In this document: one piece after another, positions 8,199 to 16,882 of the stretch
Numbering within the stretch: the stretch's first letter is position 1
Layout of the letters: the number at the start of each line of letters is the position of its first letter
Assembly: GCF_900105385.1 (NCBI RefSeq)
Contig: NZ_LT629772.1
Coordinates: forward strand, 4,960,001-5,024,000
Reading direction: 5' to 3'
Length of the DNA: 64,000 nt
DNA from: Microlunatus soli
Lineage (GTDB): Bacteria > Actinomycetota > Actinomycetes > Propionibacteriales > Propionibacteriaceae
Made by a program: the position numbers and the translations under genes
Notes under the pieces: generated by a model
Seen by the model: the letters and a program-made list of their open reading frames with translations, nothing else
Told to the model about the DNA's origin: nothing
Databases searched by the model: none

Positions 8199-8699
8199 TC
8201 AGTCGCCGACCTGTTCGACACGGCCGCCGGTGATCGCGATCAGCTCGTCGTAGGTCATCGCGAACAGGGTGTGCGGGGTGCCGCCGGCGGCCCAGAGTTG
8301 CGGGTAGTCGGCCAGGGCGATGTCGATCACGGTCGGCAACGGGGCCGGATGGCCGACCGGGGCGACGCCGCCGATCACCTGACCGGTCGCCGCCCGGACC
8401 TCCTCGGCCCGGGCCCGGTCGATGGCGCCGTGGCCGAGGGTGGCCGCCAGCGCCGTGGTGTCGACCCGGTGCCGACCGCTGGTCATCACCAGCAGCGGGT
8501 TGCGGTTGCCGTCGGCATCGACGCTGACGAAAACCAGGCTGTTGGCGATCGCTCCGACCTCACAGTCCAGCGCCGCGGCAGCCTCGGCGGCGGTCCGGGC
8601 CGAGGACGGCAGGGTGATGATCTCGGCGTCCAAGTCGGCCGCCGCCAGAGCCTGCTGGACGGTACGGCTACGTTCGGGCAGCTCCTCGATGGTGCTCAT
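8199..8699 (-). CDS. YbaK/EbsC-type aminoacyl-tRNA deacylase
   Basis: A 166-residue YbaK/ProX-fold protein. The N-terminal helix carries RSRTVQQALAAADL. The core segment AAAALDCEVGAIANSLVF includes the conserved Lys/Asn-type surface region, and GQVIGGVAPVGHPAPLPTVID contains the GGVxPxGH motif lining the active site. Relatives hydrolyse Cys-tRNA(Pro) or other mischarged tRNAs in the cytoplasm. ATG 8699 gives the normal family length. It is adjacent to, and on the same strand as, the hexapeptide-repeat gene (five bases apart), so the two are probably co-transcribed. Confidence 0.88.
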   Translation of the reverse strand: MSTIEELPERSRTVQQALAAADLDAEIITLPSSARTAAEAAAALDCEVGAIANSLVFVSVDADGNRNPLLVMTSGRHRVDTTALAATLGHGAIDRARAEEVRAATGQVIGGVAPVGHPAPLPTVIDIALADYPQLWAAGGTPHTLFAMTYDELIAITGGRVEQVGD

Positions 8700-8704
8700 C
8701 AGGC

Positions 8705-9256
8705 TCAGAGCTGCCGGTGTTCGGCGGTCAGCTGCAGGTATTCCTGAGCGTTGGCGATCACCTTGTCCACCTCGGCGTCGGACAGCTCGCGGCGGACCTT
8801 TCCTGGCACCCCGGCGACCAGCGATCGGGGCGGGATCACCGTGCCTTCCAGCACGACCGTGCCGGCAGCGACCAGCGAACCGGTGCCGATCTGGGCGCCG
8901 TTCAGGATGGTTGCCCCCATCCCGATCAACACGTTGTCGGCGATCGTGCAGCCGTGCACCACCGCCAGGTGGCCGACACTGACGCCGGCGCCGATCAGGC
9001 TCGGGTGCCCGGTGTCGGTGTGCACCACGACGTTGTCCTGGAGATTGCTGCCCACACCGAGCCTGACCTCGGCCATGTCGGCCCGGATGACCGCACCGTA
9101 GTAGACCGACGATTCCGCCTCCAGGGTGGCGGCACCGATCACGGTGGCGTTCGGCGCGACCCAGGCCTGCGGGTCGATGGTCGGTGCCGTGCCGGCGTAC
9201 GGCAGGATCAGTGCCGAACCGGCGGCTGAGCGGGATCTCGCATCGTTGGTCGCCAT
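8705..9256 (-). CDS. Gamma-carbonic-anhydrase-like hexapeptide-repeat protein
   Basis: A left-handed beta-helix protein with many hexapeptide repeats (from PTIDPQAWVAPNATVIGAAT through VLIGMGATILNGA), a C-terminal helix and the PAKVRREL-like end (VPGKVRREL). Positions for gamma-CA zinc histidines are visible in VHTDTGHP, VGHLAVVHGC, consistent with a trimeric metal site; carbonic anhydrase activity is plausible but often weak in this clade. ATG 9256 is chosen because AGGATGGGG lies upstream and the core begins soon after. An in-frame ATG at 9322 would add 22 residues and is possible. The upstream neighbour is divergent. Confidence 0.85.
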   Translation of the reverse strand: MATNDARSRSAAGSALILPYAGTAPTIDPQAWVAPNATVIGAATLEAESSVYYGAVIRADMAEVRLGVGSNLQDNVVVHTDTGHPSLIGAGVSVGHLAVVHGCTIADNVLIGMGATILNGAQIGTGSLVAAGTVVLEGTVIPPRSLVAGVPGKVRRELSDAEVDKVIANAQEYLQLTAEHRQL

Positions 9257-9370
9257 GGCGCCCCATCCTGTCACGCCGCCGGTCGCGTCGATCGTCGGCT
9301 GTCGGGCCGGTTGAAAAGTCATCCTGGAGGACGACAGATTGTGTCACCGGCGCCCATTACGCTTGCCGCC

Positions 9371-10084
9371 ATGACCGCCCTGGACCCCTCGACCCCGCCT
9401 GAGGCATCCGGTCCGCCTGGGACGTTCGGGCGGACTCGGAGGGTGCCGATGTGGGTCCTGACCGCGGCGTTCGTGGTGTGTTCGATCCTCGATCTGGTCG
9501 CTGAGGCGCTGGGGCTGGACGGCGCCGCCTTCTTCCTCCGGTTGCTGGCGATGCCGCTGTTGATCGGTGTGCTGCTGGCCGCCCGACCGGCACTCAGCCG
9601 CACGGTCGTGCTGGTTCTCGGTGCGCTGGTGCTGTCCTGGCTCGGTGACACCGCGGGCGGCGCCAGCAACCTGGCCAAGATCGTGCTGTTCCTGGTCGCC
9701 CAGTTCTTCTTCATCGCCGCCTTCTGGCCGCACCGGCGACACAGTCTGCTGAGACGTCGGTGGGCGGTGCTGGTCTATGTGGCGTTGGCCGGTGTGATCG
9801 CCGTCGCGCTGATCAGCAAGGCCGGCGACCTGGCGGTGCCGATCGCGATCTACGGTCTGAGCCTGGTCACGATGGCCATCCTGGCCACCGGCATCAGCCG
9901 GCGTGCCGGTGTCGGCGGGCTGCTGTTCGTGATCAGCGACTCGCTGCTCGGGCTCAGTTGGTTCTACCACCCGGTGTCGGACAACATCCTCGACTTCCTG
10001 ATCATGCTCACCTACCTGACTGCGCAGGGGCTGCTGGTCTGGGGTGTGATCCGCGCCGATCAGCGGAGACGGTCACTGGGATAG
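9371..10084 (+). CDS. Lysoplasmalogenase / YhhN family membrane protein
   Basis: A 237-residue protein with about eight hydrophobic helices (for example WVLTAAFVVCSILDLVAEAL and the C-terminal FLIMLTYLTAQGLLVWGVI). YhhN/TMEM86 features are present: LSWLGDTAGGA with the conserved Asp, and FVISDSLLGLSWF with the second Asp. Animal homologues hydrolyse the vinyl-ether bond of lysoplasmalogens; bacterial substrates are uncertain. ATG 9371 follows a long in-frame extension starting at 9311 that looks non-coding. Divergent from the carbonic-anhydrase-like gene. Confidence 0.85.
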   Translation: MTALDPSTPPEASGPPGTFGRTRRVPMWVLTAAFVVCSILDLVAEALGLDGAAFFLRLLAMPLLIGVLLAARPALSRTVVLVLGALVLSWLGDTAGGASNLAKIVLFLVAQFFFIAAFWPHRRHSLLRRRWAVLVYVALAGVIAVALISKAGDLAVPIAIYGLSLVTMAILATGISRRAGVGGLLFVISDSLLGLSWFYHPVSDNILDFLIMLTYLTAQGLLVWGVIRADQRRRSLG

Positions 10085-10140
10085 ACCGGGCGGGGATCGC
10101 TACGATGCGGCGCAATGTCGGCGTCGGATCGGAGTAGTGG

Positions 10141-11445
10141 ATGTCCTTCAACGGCCTCGGGCCCTGGAAGCTGAAGGGCGACGGCAAGAACGTCGGTGCC
10201 GATCAGATCGTCGGCCCCGGCGAGCGGCTCAGTTGGCCTCGTACGATCGGGATCGGCGCCCAGCATGTCGTCGCGATGTTCGGTGCCACCTTCCTGGTAC
10301 CGCTGCTGACCGGCTTCCCGCCCAGCACCACCCTCTTCTTCTCCGGGATCGGGACGATCCTGTTCCTGCTGATCACCGGCAACCGGCTGCCCAGCTATCT
10401 GGGATCCTCGTTCGCCTTCATCGCCCCGATCACGGCGCTGACGGCATCCCACGGTCGTTCCGGTGTGCTGGTCGGCATCATCGCCGTCGGACTGCTGCTG
10501 GCACTGATCGGCGTCGTCGTCCAACTGACCGGCACCCGGTGGCTGCAGGTGCTGATGCCGCCGGTTGTGGCCGGTGCGATCGTCGCCCTGATCGGCCTCA
10601 ACCTCGCGTCGGCGGCCAAGGACAACTTCGTCAAGCAGCCGGTGATCGCGGTGATCACCCTGGCCGCCGTGGTGCTCTGCGCCGTCCTGTTCCGCGGTCT
10701 GCTCGGCCGGTTGTCGATCTTCATCGGCGTGCTCATCGGCTACATCGCCGCGTTGATCGCCCGAGCGGTCGACTTCCAGGCGGTCCGGGATGCGCCGTGG
10801 ATCGGGTTGCCCGACTTCACCGCGCCGACCAATCCGTTCACCCATCCGCAGCTGTGGGGGATCCTGCCGGCCTTCCTGCCGCTGGTGCTTGCGCTGGTCG
10901 CCGAAAACGTCGGGCACGTCCGCGGTGTCGCCCAGTTGACCGATCCGAGCGTCAACAAGCTGACCGGTCGAGCGCTGATCGCCGACGGTGTGGCAACCGT
11001 GATCGCCGGGTCCGGCGGTGGCTCCGGCACCACCACCTACGGGGAGAACATCGGGGTGATGGCGGCCACCCGGGTCTACTCCACGGCTGCCTACTGGGTG
11101 GCCGCGATCGTGGCGATCGCGCTCGGACTGTCACCCAAGATCGGCGCCGCGATCAACACCATCCCGGCCGGTGTGCTCGGCGGTGTCACCACAGCGCTGT
11201 ACGGGCTGATCGGCATCATCGGGGTGAAGATCTGGCTGGACAACAAGGTCGACTTCTCCAAGCCGCAGAATCAGTTCACCGCGGCTATCGCGCTGATCAT
11301 CGGGATCTCCGACCTGACCTTCCACGCCGGTCAGATCACCCTGGGCGGAATCGCCGTCGGCAGCATTGCCGCGATCGTGGTCTACCACCTGATGAGCCTG
11401 GTGGCCCACTGGCGCGGCACATCCAGCGGACCCGCGACCCCGTGA
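10141..11445 (+). CDS. uraA: Uracil/xanthine permease (NCS2, UraA-like)
   Basis: A 434-residue NCS2 transporter with about 14 membrane segments. Diagnostic stretches are QHVVAMFGATFLVPLLTG in TM1, the TM3 segment PSYLGSSFAFIAPITAL, and the TM10 substrate glutamate region VAENVGHVRGVAQL. It is followed by the Gly/Thr-rich SGGGSGTTTYGENIG, matching UraA-type proton:uracil symporters. It should import uracil for pyrimidine salvage. ATG 10141 begins MSFNGLGPWKL. It is convergent with the rhomboid gene, and both stop codons lie inside one long palindrome (11444-11498). Exact nucleobase specificity is inferred. Confidence 0.9.
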   Translation: MSFNGLGPWKLKGDGKNVGADQIVGPGERLSWPRTIGIGAQHVVAMFGATFLVPLLTGFPPSTTLFFSGIGTILFLLITGNRLPSYLGSSFAFIAPITALTASHGRSGVLVGIIAVGLLLALIGVVVQLTGTRWLQVLMPPVVAGAIVALIGLNLASAAKDNFVKQPVIAVITLAAVVLCAVLFRGLLGRLSIFIGVLIGYIAALIARAVDFQAVRDAPWIGLPDFTAPTNPFTHPQLWGILPAFLPLVLALVAENVGHVRGVAQLTDPSVNKLTGRALIADGVATVIAGSGGGSGTTTYGENIGVMAATRVYSTAAYWVAAIVAIALGLSPKIGAAINTIPAGVLGGVTTALYGLIGIIGVKIWLDNKVDFSKPQNQFTAAIALIIGISDLTFHAGQITLGGIAVGSIAAIVVYHLMSLVAHWRGTSSGPATP

Positions 11446-11498
11446 CCCGTCAGTTTCTCCCCGACACGCCCGGCGTGTCGGGGAGAAACTGACGGGTC
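11444..11498. terminator. 55-base perfect palindrome, bidirectional terminator
   Basis: The arms 11444-11470 and 11472-11498 are perfectly complementary over 27 bases with a single central C (in practice a 3-5 base loop). The outer end is GACCCGTCAG and the inner end CGACACGCC. It overlaps the stop codons of both convergent genes, TGA of the permease and TGA (complement) of the rhomboid gene, and would terminate transcription from both sides. Confidence 0.8.
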
Positions 11499-12126
11499 AG
11501 CGGGTTGGGCGGGCGGCGCGGCCGTGCAGCCAGCGGGCGGCGATCACGCCGCCGATGGCACCGCCGAGGTGAGCCTGCCAGGAGACACCCGCCTCGGTCG
11601 GCAGCACACCCCAGATCATCCCGCCGTAGAGCAGCAGTACCGCGACACCGATGATGATCTGGATCGGGCGACGGTCGAACGCGCCGCGCGCGATCAGGTA
11701 GGTCAGCCAGCCCATGATCAGGCCGCTGGCGCCGAGCACGATGGTGTTGGCCGGTGTCAGCAGCCAGGCGGTCAGACCGGACACCACCACACTGATCAGG
11801 GTCGAGCCGAGCCAGCGGGCGAAGCCACCCAGGGCGATGATGAAACCGAAGACCGCGAACGGCACCGAGTTGCCGATCAGGTGATCGAAACCGGCGTGCA
11901 GCAGCGGGGCGGAGAAGATCTCCGGCAGACCGTCCAGCTCTCGGGCATGGATCCCGTACTGGTCGAGCCAGCCGCCGGTGGACTGGTCGAACAACTCCAG
12001 CACCCACATCAGCGCCAGCAGGCCGCCGATCAGCAACGCCGCCGACAGCGGCCCCATCCGCCGGCTCGACGGAGTGCTCGGAGCACGGTACGGGCCGGTT
12101 GCGGCAGGAGGTGAGGTCCAGCTCAT
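11497..12126 (-). CDS. Rhomboid family intramembrane serine protease
   Basis: A 209-residue protein with six or so transmembrane helices. The rhomboid catalytic dyad is visible: GASGLIMGW supplies the GxSx serine, and QAHLGGAIGGVIAARW in the last helix supplies the histidine. The conserved HAGFDHLIGNSVPF segment (His and Asn near the oxyanion site) is also present. It cleaves membrane-protein substrates within or near the bilayer; the substrate is unknown. ATG 12126 gives the usual short cytoplasmic N-terminus, and the open frame upstream lies opposite the hydrolase gene and is not coding. Convergent with uraA across the 55-base palindrome. Confidence 0.9.
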   Translation of the reverse strand: MSWTSPPAATGPYRAPSTPSSRRMGPLSAALLIGGLLALMWVLELFDQSTGGWLDQYGIHARELDGLPEIFSAPLLHAGFDHLIGNSVPFAVFGFIIALGGFARWLGSTLISVVVSGLTAWLLTPANTIVLGASGLIMGWLTYLIARGAFDRRPIQIIIGVAVLLLYGGMIWGVLPTEAGVSWQAHLGGAIGGVIAARWLHGRAARPTR

Positions 12127-12189
12127 GCCCTCCGAGAATACGCAGCCGTGCCAAGGGGCCGCTTCGGCAGCTGCACTACGCTCGCGGTC

Positions 12190-13074
12190 ATGACGTCGGT
12201 AGATGTGCATCCCGATCCGGTGCCGGTTGCCGAGGCGAGCACCGCCGACGGCACGCGTTACTGGCAATGGGGCGACCCGGATGCCGCCACCACCATCGTT
12301 GCCGTGCACGGATTCCGCGGTGACCATCACGGGCTGCTGCCGATCGTCGCGCGGCTCGGACATCATCGGGTGCTGACGCCCGATCTGCCGGGTTTCGGCG
12401 CCAGCCCACCCTTTGACGATCGCCGACACGACATCGCCGGTTACGCCGGTTGGCTGGACCGCTTCTGTGCCGAGGTCCGCCCGCCCGGGGCAACCGGCCG
12501 GCTGGTGCTGCTGGGACACTCGTTCGGCTCGGTGATCAGCTCCGCAGCGGTCGCCGACGGGCTGTCGGTCGACCGACTGGTGTTGATCAATCCGATCGCC
12601 GCTCCGGCGCTGGAAGGTCCGCGCGGCTTCCTGTCCCGGTTGGCGGTCGGCTACTACCGCGTCGGCCGGGCGCTGCCGGAACCGATCGGCGGGCCGCTGC
12701 TCAGCAGCCGACTGATCGTCCGCGGACTCAGCGAGGTGATGGCGACCACCGACGATCCGGATCTGCGCAGCTGGATCCATGATCAACATCACCGGTATTT
12801 CTCCGGGTACGCCGACCGCCGGGTGGTGGTCGAGGCGTTCGAAGCATCGGTATCCCACCACATCGGCGAGTACACCGACCGGTTGCTGGTCCCGACCCTG
12901 CTGATCGGGGGAGACCGCGACGACATCGTGCCGATCGCGGCGCAACAGCGGCTGGCTCGTCGACTCGCCGATGCACGGCTGGTGATCTTGGGTCCGGTCG
13001 GTCACCTGATCCACTACGAGCAGCCCGCCGCCGCAGCCGGCTGGATCGACGAATTCCTGCTGCAGAAGGCCTGA
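12190..13074 (+). CDS. Alpha/beta hydrolase
   Basis: A 294-residue alpha/beta-hydrolase-fold enzyme. VAVHGFRGD provides the HG oxyanion motif and PDLPGFGASP the typical strand-loop. The nucleophile elbow is LLGHSFGSVI (Ser), GGDRDDIVP carries the acid Asp, and GHLIHYEQP carries the catalytic His. It is probably an esterase or C-C hydrolase of small molecules in the cytoplasm; the substrate is unknown. ATG 12190 is preferred over the in-frame 12148, since the earlier 14 codons look non-coding. It is transcribed divergently from the rhomboid gene, and a nested hairpin follows its stop. Confidence 0.88.
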   Translation: MTSVDVHPDPVPVAEASTADGTRYWQWGDPDAATTIVAVHGFRGDHHGLLPIVARLGHHRVLTPDLPGFGASPPFDDRRHDIAGYAGWLDRFCAEVRPPGATGRLVLLGHSFGSVISSAAVADGLSVDRLVLINPIAAPALEGPRGFLSRLAVGYYRVGRALPEPIGGPLLSSRLIVRGLSEVMATTDDPDLRSWIHDQHHRYFSGYADRRVVVEAFEASVSHHIGEYTDRLLVPTLLIGGDRDDIVPIAAQQRLARRLADARLVILGPVGHLIHYEQPAAAAGWIDEFLLQKA

Positions 13075-13131
13075 GCCTCGATCCACCCGTCTGGTGCCGC
13101 TCGCTACGCGGCACATCGGTGGATCCAGGCT
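13074..13131 (+). terminator. Nested stem-loop terminator after the alpha/beta hydrolase gene
   Basis: An outer stem AGCCT-C-GATCCACC (13074-13087) pairs with GGTGGATC-C-AGGCT (13118-13131), with one mismatch. Inside it a separate 7-bp hairpin, GTGCCGC/GCGGCAC (13094-13100 and 13108-13114), forms the apex. The stop codon of the hydrolase is inside the stem base. Confidence 0.65.
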
Positions 13132-13314
13132 GAACACTCCAAGGCTGAGCGACACCTGAACGTCGGCTGCGAATGTCGTGAACCGGCCGACGTCAGACCT
13201 GAGGACTACGCGTGCTGTTGGGCGATCCACCCAGGGTCTGCTCTGGTTAACCCTACAGTGGAGAAGGTGGTCTCCCTGATGGATCGGCAGCTCCGCTCAT
13301 GACACGGTTATGAC

Positions 13315-13455
13315 GTGAACAGGAGCAGCGCGATCGCGATCGACCTCCGGGCCACCGAGCCCGGTCCGATGGGTGGCCGCGCACGCGCCGTGTTCATCGA
13401 AGGTTCCGACGACAGTCACCCGGCCGACGCCGGTCGTCACGCGGGGCACCGATGA
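13315..13455 (+). CDS. Possible 46-residue leader ORF coupled to the DMT transporter gene
   Basis: From GTG 13315 an open frame of 46 codons (VNRSSAIAIDLRATEPG...HAGHR) ends in TGA at 13453-13455, which overlaps ATG 13452 of the transporter gene by four bases. This overlap is the same coupling used between true genes in this window. No homology is recognised, the Shine-Dalgarno sequence is poor, and His/Asp content is high. It could be a regulatory leader peptide or chance. Confidence 0.3.
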   Translation: MNRSSAIAIDLRATEPGPMGGRARAVFIEGSDDSHPADAGRHAGHR

Positions 13456-14543
13456 TCGGTGAAGGCATGTGGACCGTCATTGCGATCGCGCTTGCCGTGA
13501 TCGACTCGATCTGTTTCGCCGCAGCGGCCGTCTATCAGCAGCGGGCCGTCCGGCGCACCGTATCCGACGGTTTCTCCGGCAGCAACGGCACCGACGATCT
13601 CAGCGACCTGCATCCGCGGCACCACCGGCTCAGTCTGCGCGGCCTGCTGGCACTGCCCAAACAACCCGGATGGCTCGGCGGCGTAGGGCTGATGCTGCTC
13701 GGCAGTTGCCTGCATGCGGTGGCGCTGGTGATCGCGCCGGTCTCGGTGATCCAGCCGATCGGCATCCTCGGCGTACCGATCGCGGTGCTGCTCGCCGCCA
13801 AACTCGCCGGGCAGCGGCCGTCCAAGGCGACCGCAGTGCCGATCCTGCTCTGCGTGGTCAGCGTCGGCGCCTTCGTCGCGGTCGCAGCCAAGCAGGTGTC
13901 GACCGCCGACGACGTCCCGATCGGGGCCCTGTTGATCGCCGAGGCCGTGCTGCTCGCGGTGATCGGAATCGCCTTCGGGATCACCCGACGGATCGAGGGC
14001 TGGCGGCGTTGCCTGATCAGTGCGATTGCGGGTGCTCTCGGGGTCGGCATGGTGGCTGCCCTGATGCGGGCGATCGCCCAGAACGTGCAGGCTGGTGCCA
14101 ACGGAGTTGATCTTGGTCGGCTCGTTGATCCGGTCACCCTCGCGATGGTCGGACTGCTGATCCTGAACGCCGTCGTCGGCGGCGCCATGGTGCAGCAGGC
14201 CTACGCCAGTGGGCCCGCCGAGGTGGTGCTCGCCAGTCTGACGGTGGTCGATCCGATGATCGCCGTCCTGATCGGTCTGGTGCTGTTGGGCGAGGGAGCC
14301 GCACTGCCCGGGCCGGCCATGATCGGCATGATCATCTGCGCCGCGGCCTCGGTCGCCGGAGTGATCGTGCTGGCGCGGACCCATCCGGAGGTGGCAGCTC
14401 GCCGGGCCGGCCGGGACGTCGCACCGGCGCTGACCGGGACGGCGACGACGAGCGACAGCTCCTACGACAGACCAATGAACTCTTCAACGATGCGGCCTGA
14501 CCACAGCGGACGGGTCGAGACTCTGGTGAAAGGACGACCATGA
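13452..14543 (+). CDS. DMT-superfamily (EamA/NIPA-like) transporter
   Basis: A 363-residue membrane protein with nine to ten hydrophobic helices, including IAIALAVIDSICFAAAAVYQ, ALVIAPVSVIQPIGILGVPI and VLASLTVVDPMIAVLIGLVL. The internal pseudo-repeat and the PVSVIQPIG / LTVVDPMIAV pair, one in each half, are characteristic of drug/metabolite transporters. About 40 hydrophilic residues form the C-terminus. The substrate is unknown. The start at 13452 overlaps the small upstream ORF; ATG 13467 is an alternative. The stop overlaps the first GT4 gene (ATGA), so it belongs to one operon with the glycosyltransferases and may have a role in envelope glycan export or precursor flux. Confidence 0.85.
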   Translation: MIGEGMWTVIAIALAVIDSICFAAAAVYQQRAVRRTVSDGFSGSNGTDDLSDLHPRHHRLSLRGLLALPKQPGWLGGVGLMLLGSCLHAVALVIAPVSVIQPIGILGVPIAVLLAAKLAGQRPSKATAVPILLCVVSVGAFVAVAAKQVSTADDVPIGALLIAEAVLLAVIGIAFGITRRIEGWRRCLISAIAGALGVGMVAALMRAIAQNVQAGANGVDLGRLVDPVTLAMVGLLILNAVVGGAMVQQAYASGPAEVVLASLTVVDPMIAVLIGLVLLGEGAALPGPAMIGMIICAAASVAGVIVLARTHPEVAARRAGRDVAPALTGTATTSDSSYDRPMNSSTMRPDHSGRVETLVKGRP

Positions 14544-15727
14544 AGATCGTGATCGGGGCCGACAGTTATGCGCCGGACATCAATGGCGCCGCCCGGTTCG
14601 CCGGCCGGCTGGCTCGGGGCTTGGCCGCCCGCGGACACGAGGTGCATGTCGTGTCCGCGTCGACCGAGGGACCGGAGCAACTCGAGCACGACGGTGCGGT
14701 CACCATCCATCGGATGCGGTCGATCCGTTATCGCTGGCACGCGACGATGCGGGTCTGCCTGCCGTGGCTGGCCGGCCCCGACGCCAGGGATCTGCTGGAG
14801 CAGTTGCAGCCCGATGTCGTCCACGTCCAGTCACACATGGTGGTCGGCCGCGCCGTCGCCAACGCCGCGGATCGACTGGGGATCCCGCTGGTGGCCACCA
14901 ACCACTTCGTCCCGGAGAACGTCTTCGGTTACGTCCCGTTCCTGCCGCGCCGGTTCCACGGTCCGGCGGGACGCATGGCCTGGCGTGATCTTGCCCGGGT
15001 CTTCGGTCAAGCCGACGTGATCACCGCGCCGACCCCGTTGGCGGTGTCGCTGTTGACCGAGGCGACCGGATTGTCCGGAGAGGCCGTCTCCAACGGAATC
15101 GACGTCCAGCGCTACCAGGAAGCCGCCCGGCAGGCCGAACTGAACGCCGACCCGCAGGCCGGTCCGGTGATCTTGTTCGTCGGCCGGCTCGACCAGGAGA
15201 AGCGGGTCGACGAACTGATCGCGGCCTTCGCCCGGATCCCGGCCGAGACAGGTGCCCGACTGGAGATCGTCGGGGGCGGCGATCAGTTCGACGCCCTGGT
15301 TGGTTTTGCTGCCGAGCTGGGGGTCGACGATCGCGTGTCGTTCCTCGGTCAGGTCAGTGACGAGGAACTGCTGGCCGCGTACGGGCGGGCGTCGATCTTC
15401 TGCATGCCGGGCGTGGCCGAGTTGCAGAGCCTGGTCACGCTGGAGGCCATGTCGGCCGGCAAGCCGGTCGTCGCGGCGAATGCAATGGCCCTGCCGCATC
15501 TGGTGCAGTCCGGCCACAATGGCTGGTTGTATACCCCCGGTGACATCGGTGAGCTCGCCCTCCGGCTGTCCACCCTGGTGGCCGACCCGCGGCTGCGGGA
15601 GCGGATGGGGCAGCACAGCCGGACGATGGTCAGCCATCACGACTTCGAGGCGACGCTGGACACCTTCACCGAGATCTACGCCTCGGCCGGCGCGGCCGTC
15701 CGTGGCCAGCTCCGTTCGGTGGCCTGA
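14540..15727 (+). CDS. GT4 family glycosyltransferase (PimB/MgtA-like)
   Basis: A 395-residue GT-B enzyme. The N-terminal domain begins MKIVIGADSYAPDINGAARF, with the Gly-rich acceptor-site loop, and continues VVHVQSHMVVGR and VATNHFVPENVF. The C-terminal nucleotide-sugar domain has ILFVGRLDQEKRVDELI, and a GVAELQSLVTLEAMSAGKPVV block at the position of the retaining-GT E-x7-E motif. It resembles actinobacterial mannosyl/glucosyltransferases acting on glycolipids such as PIMs or glucuronosyl-diacylglycerol. ATG 14540 overlaps the transporter stop. Donor and acceptor are not determined by sequence. Confidence 0.9.
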   Translation: MKIVIGADSYAPDINGAARFAGRLARGLAARGHEVHVVSASTEGPEQLEHDGAVTIHRMRSIRYRWHATMRVCLPWLAGPDARDLLEQLQPDVVHVQSHMVVGRAVANAADRLGIPLVATNHFVPENVFGYVPFLPRRFHGPAGRMAWRDLARVFGQADVITAPTPLAVSLLTEATGLSGEAVSNGIDVQRYQEAARQAELNADPQAGPVILFVGRLDQEKRVDELIAAFARIPAETGARLEIVGGGDQFDALVGFAAELGVDDRVSFLGQVSDEELLAAYGRASIFCMPGVAELQSLVTLEAMSAGKPVVAANAMALPHLVQSGHNGWLYTPGDIGELALRLSTLVADPRLRERMGQHSRTMVSHHDFEATLDTFTEIYASAGAAVRGQLRSVA

Positions 15728-15754
15728 GATGATCAGCTACGAGATCGGGTCGGC

Positions 15755-16882
15755 ATGAGACTCCTCGTCGATTGCCGTTACGTCCGGATCGGACGACATG
15801 ACGGGATCAGCCGCTTCACCGCCGGGCTGGTCGGTGCCCTGAGCAAGATCAACTGCACCCCGGCCGGTGCGCCGCTCGAGGTCGAGCTGTTGATCAGTGA
15901 TCGTCGTCAACTGGATCAGTTGCCGACCGGGCTGCGGTGGCATCTTGCCAACGACCCGACCAGCCCGCTGGAACCGCTGGTCGGCCTGCGGGTGCGACGG
16001 ATCCGACCGGATGTGATGTTCAGCCCGATGCAGACGGTCGGTTCGATCGGGCGGGACTATCGACTGCTGCTCACCCTGCATGACCTGATCTACTACCGGC
16101 AGCGGACACCACCGCCGGAGTTCGCCGCCCCGATCAGACTGCTCTGGCGGCTGTTCCACCTGGCCTGGTGGCCGCAACGGTTGTTGCTCAACCGGGCCGA
16201 TCGGGTGATCACGGTTTCGCACACCACGGAGCGCTCGATCCAACGGCACCGGTTGACTCGGCGACCGGTGACGGTGGTCTCTAACGCCGCCGATCCGGCA
16301 CCCGATGGCGGCCGGCTGCCGGCGACCAGATCCCTTGTCTACATGGGATCCTTCATGCCCTACAAGGGGGTGGAGGTGCTGGTCCGGGCGGCGGAGATGT
16401 TGCCCGGGCACACGCTGCATCTGATGAGCAAGATCAGTTCGGAGCAGCGGGAACGGCTGACCGCGCTGGCACCGCACGCCCGGCTGGTCTTCCACAACGG
16501 CGCCGACGACGACACCTACCGCCGGGTGCTCCGCGGAGCGACGGCGCTGGTGTCGGCCTCCCGGGACGAGGGCTTCGGCATTCCCCTGGTGGAAGCGATG
16601 TCGGTCGGCACGCCGGTGGTGGTCACCGACATCCCGGTGTTCCGTGAGGTGGCCGGAGCAGCCGGGCAGTACGTGCCGATCGGCGACGCCGCCGGATTCG
16701 CGCGGGCGATCCGCGAACTGGACGACCCGGGGGAGTGGGAGACTCGCTCGGCCGCCGCTCGACGGCAGGCAGTGACCTTCAGCTGGGAGGGCTCGGCGCG
16801 AGCGTTGCTGGAAGCCGTGGATGCGGTGGCCGGCACGCCCTCGCTGCCCGACAACGTGACACCCCTGCGCGCCGTCTCCTGA
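15755..16882 (+). CDS. GT4 family glycosyltransferase
   Basis: A 375-residue GT-B enzyme whose N-terminus, MRLLVDCRYVRIGRHDGISR, is typical of WbaZ-like mannosyltransferases. The C-terminal domain shows LVYMGSFMPYKGVEVLV and a clear E-x7-E motif in SRDEGFGIPLVEAMSVGTPVV. It lies 27 bases after the first glycosyltransferase and is probably co-transcribed, so the two may act one after the other on a cell-envelope glycolipid or polysaccharide. Specificity is unknown. Confidence 0.9.
   Translation: MRLLVDCRYVRIGRHDGISRFTAGLVGALSKINCTPAGAPLEVELLISDRRQLDQLPTGLRWHLANDPTSPLEPLVGLRVRRIRPDVMFSPMQTVGSIGRDYRLLLTLHDLIYYRQRTPPPEFAAPIRLLWRLFHLAWWPQRLLLNRADRVITVSHTTERSIQRHRLTRRPVTVVSNAADPAPDGGRLPATRSLVYMGSFMPYKGVEVLVRAAEMLPGHTLHLMSKISSEQRERLTALAPHARLVFHNGADDDTYRRVLRGATALVSASRDEGFGIPLVEAMSVGTPVVVTDIPVFREVAGAAGQYVPIGDAAGFARAIRELDDPGEWETRSAAARRQAVTFSWEGSARALLEAVDAVAGTPSLPDNVTPLRAVS

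Noticed and set aside
11450-12154. Alternative frame for the rhomboid region ending inside the 55-base palindrome
   Set aside because: Arg-rich shadow; the rhomboid frame carries the catalytic Ser/His motifs.
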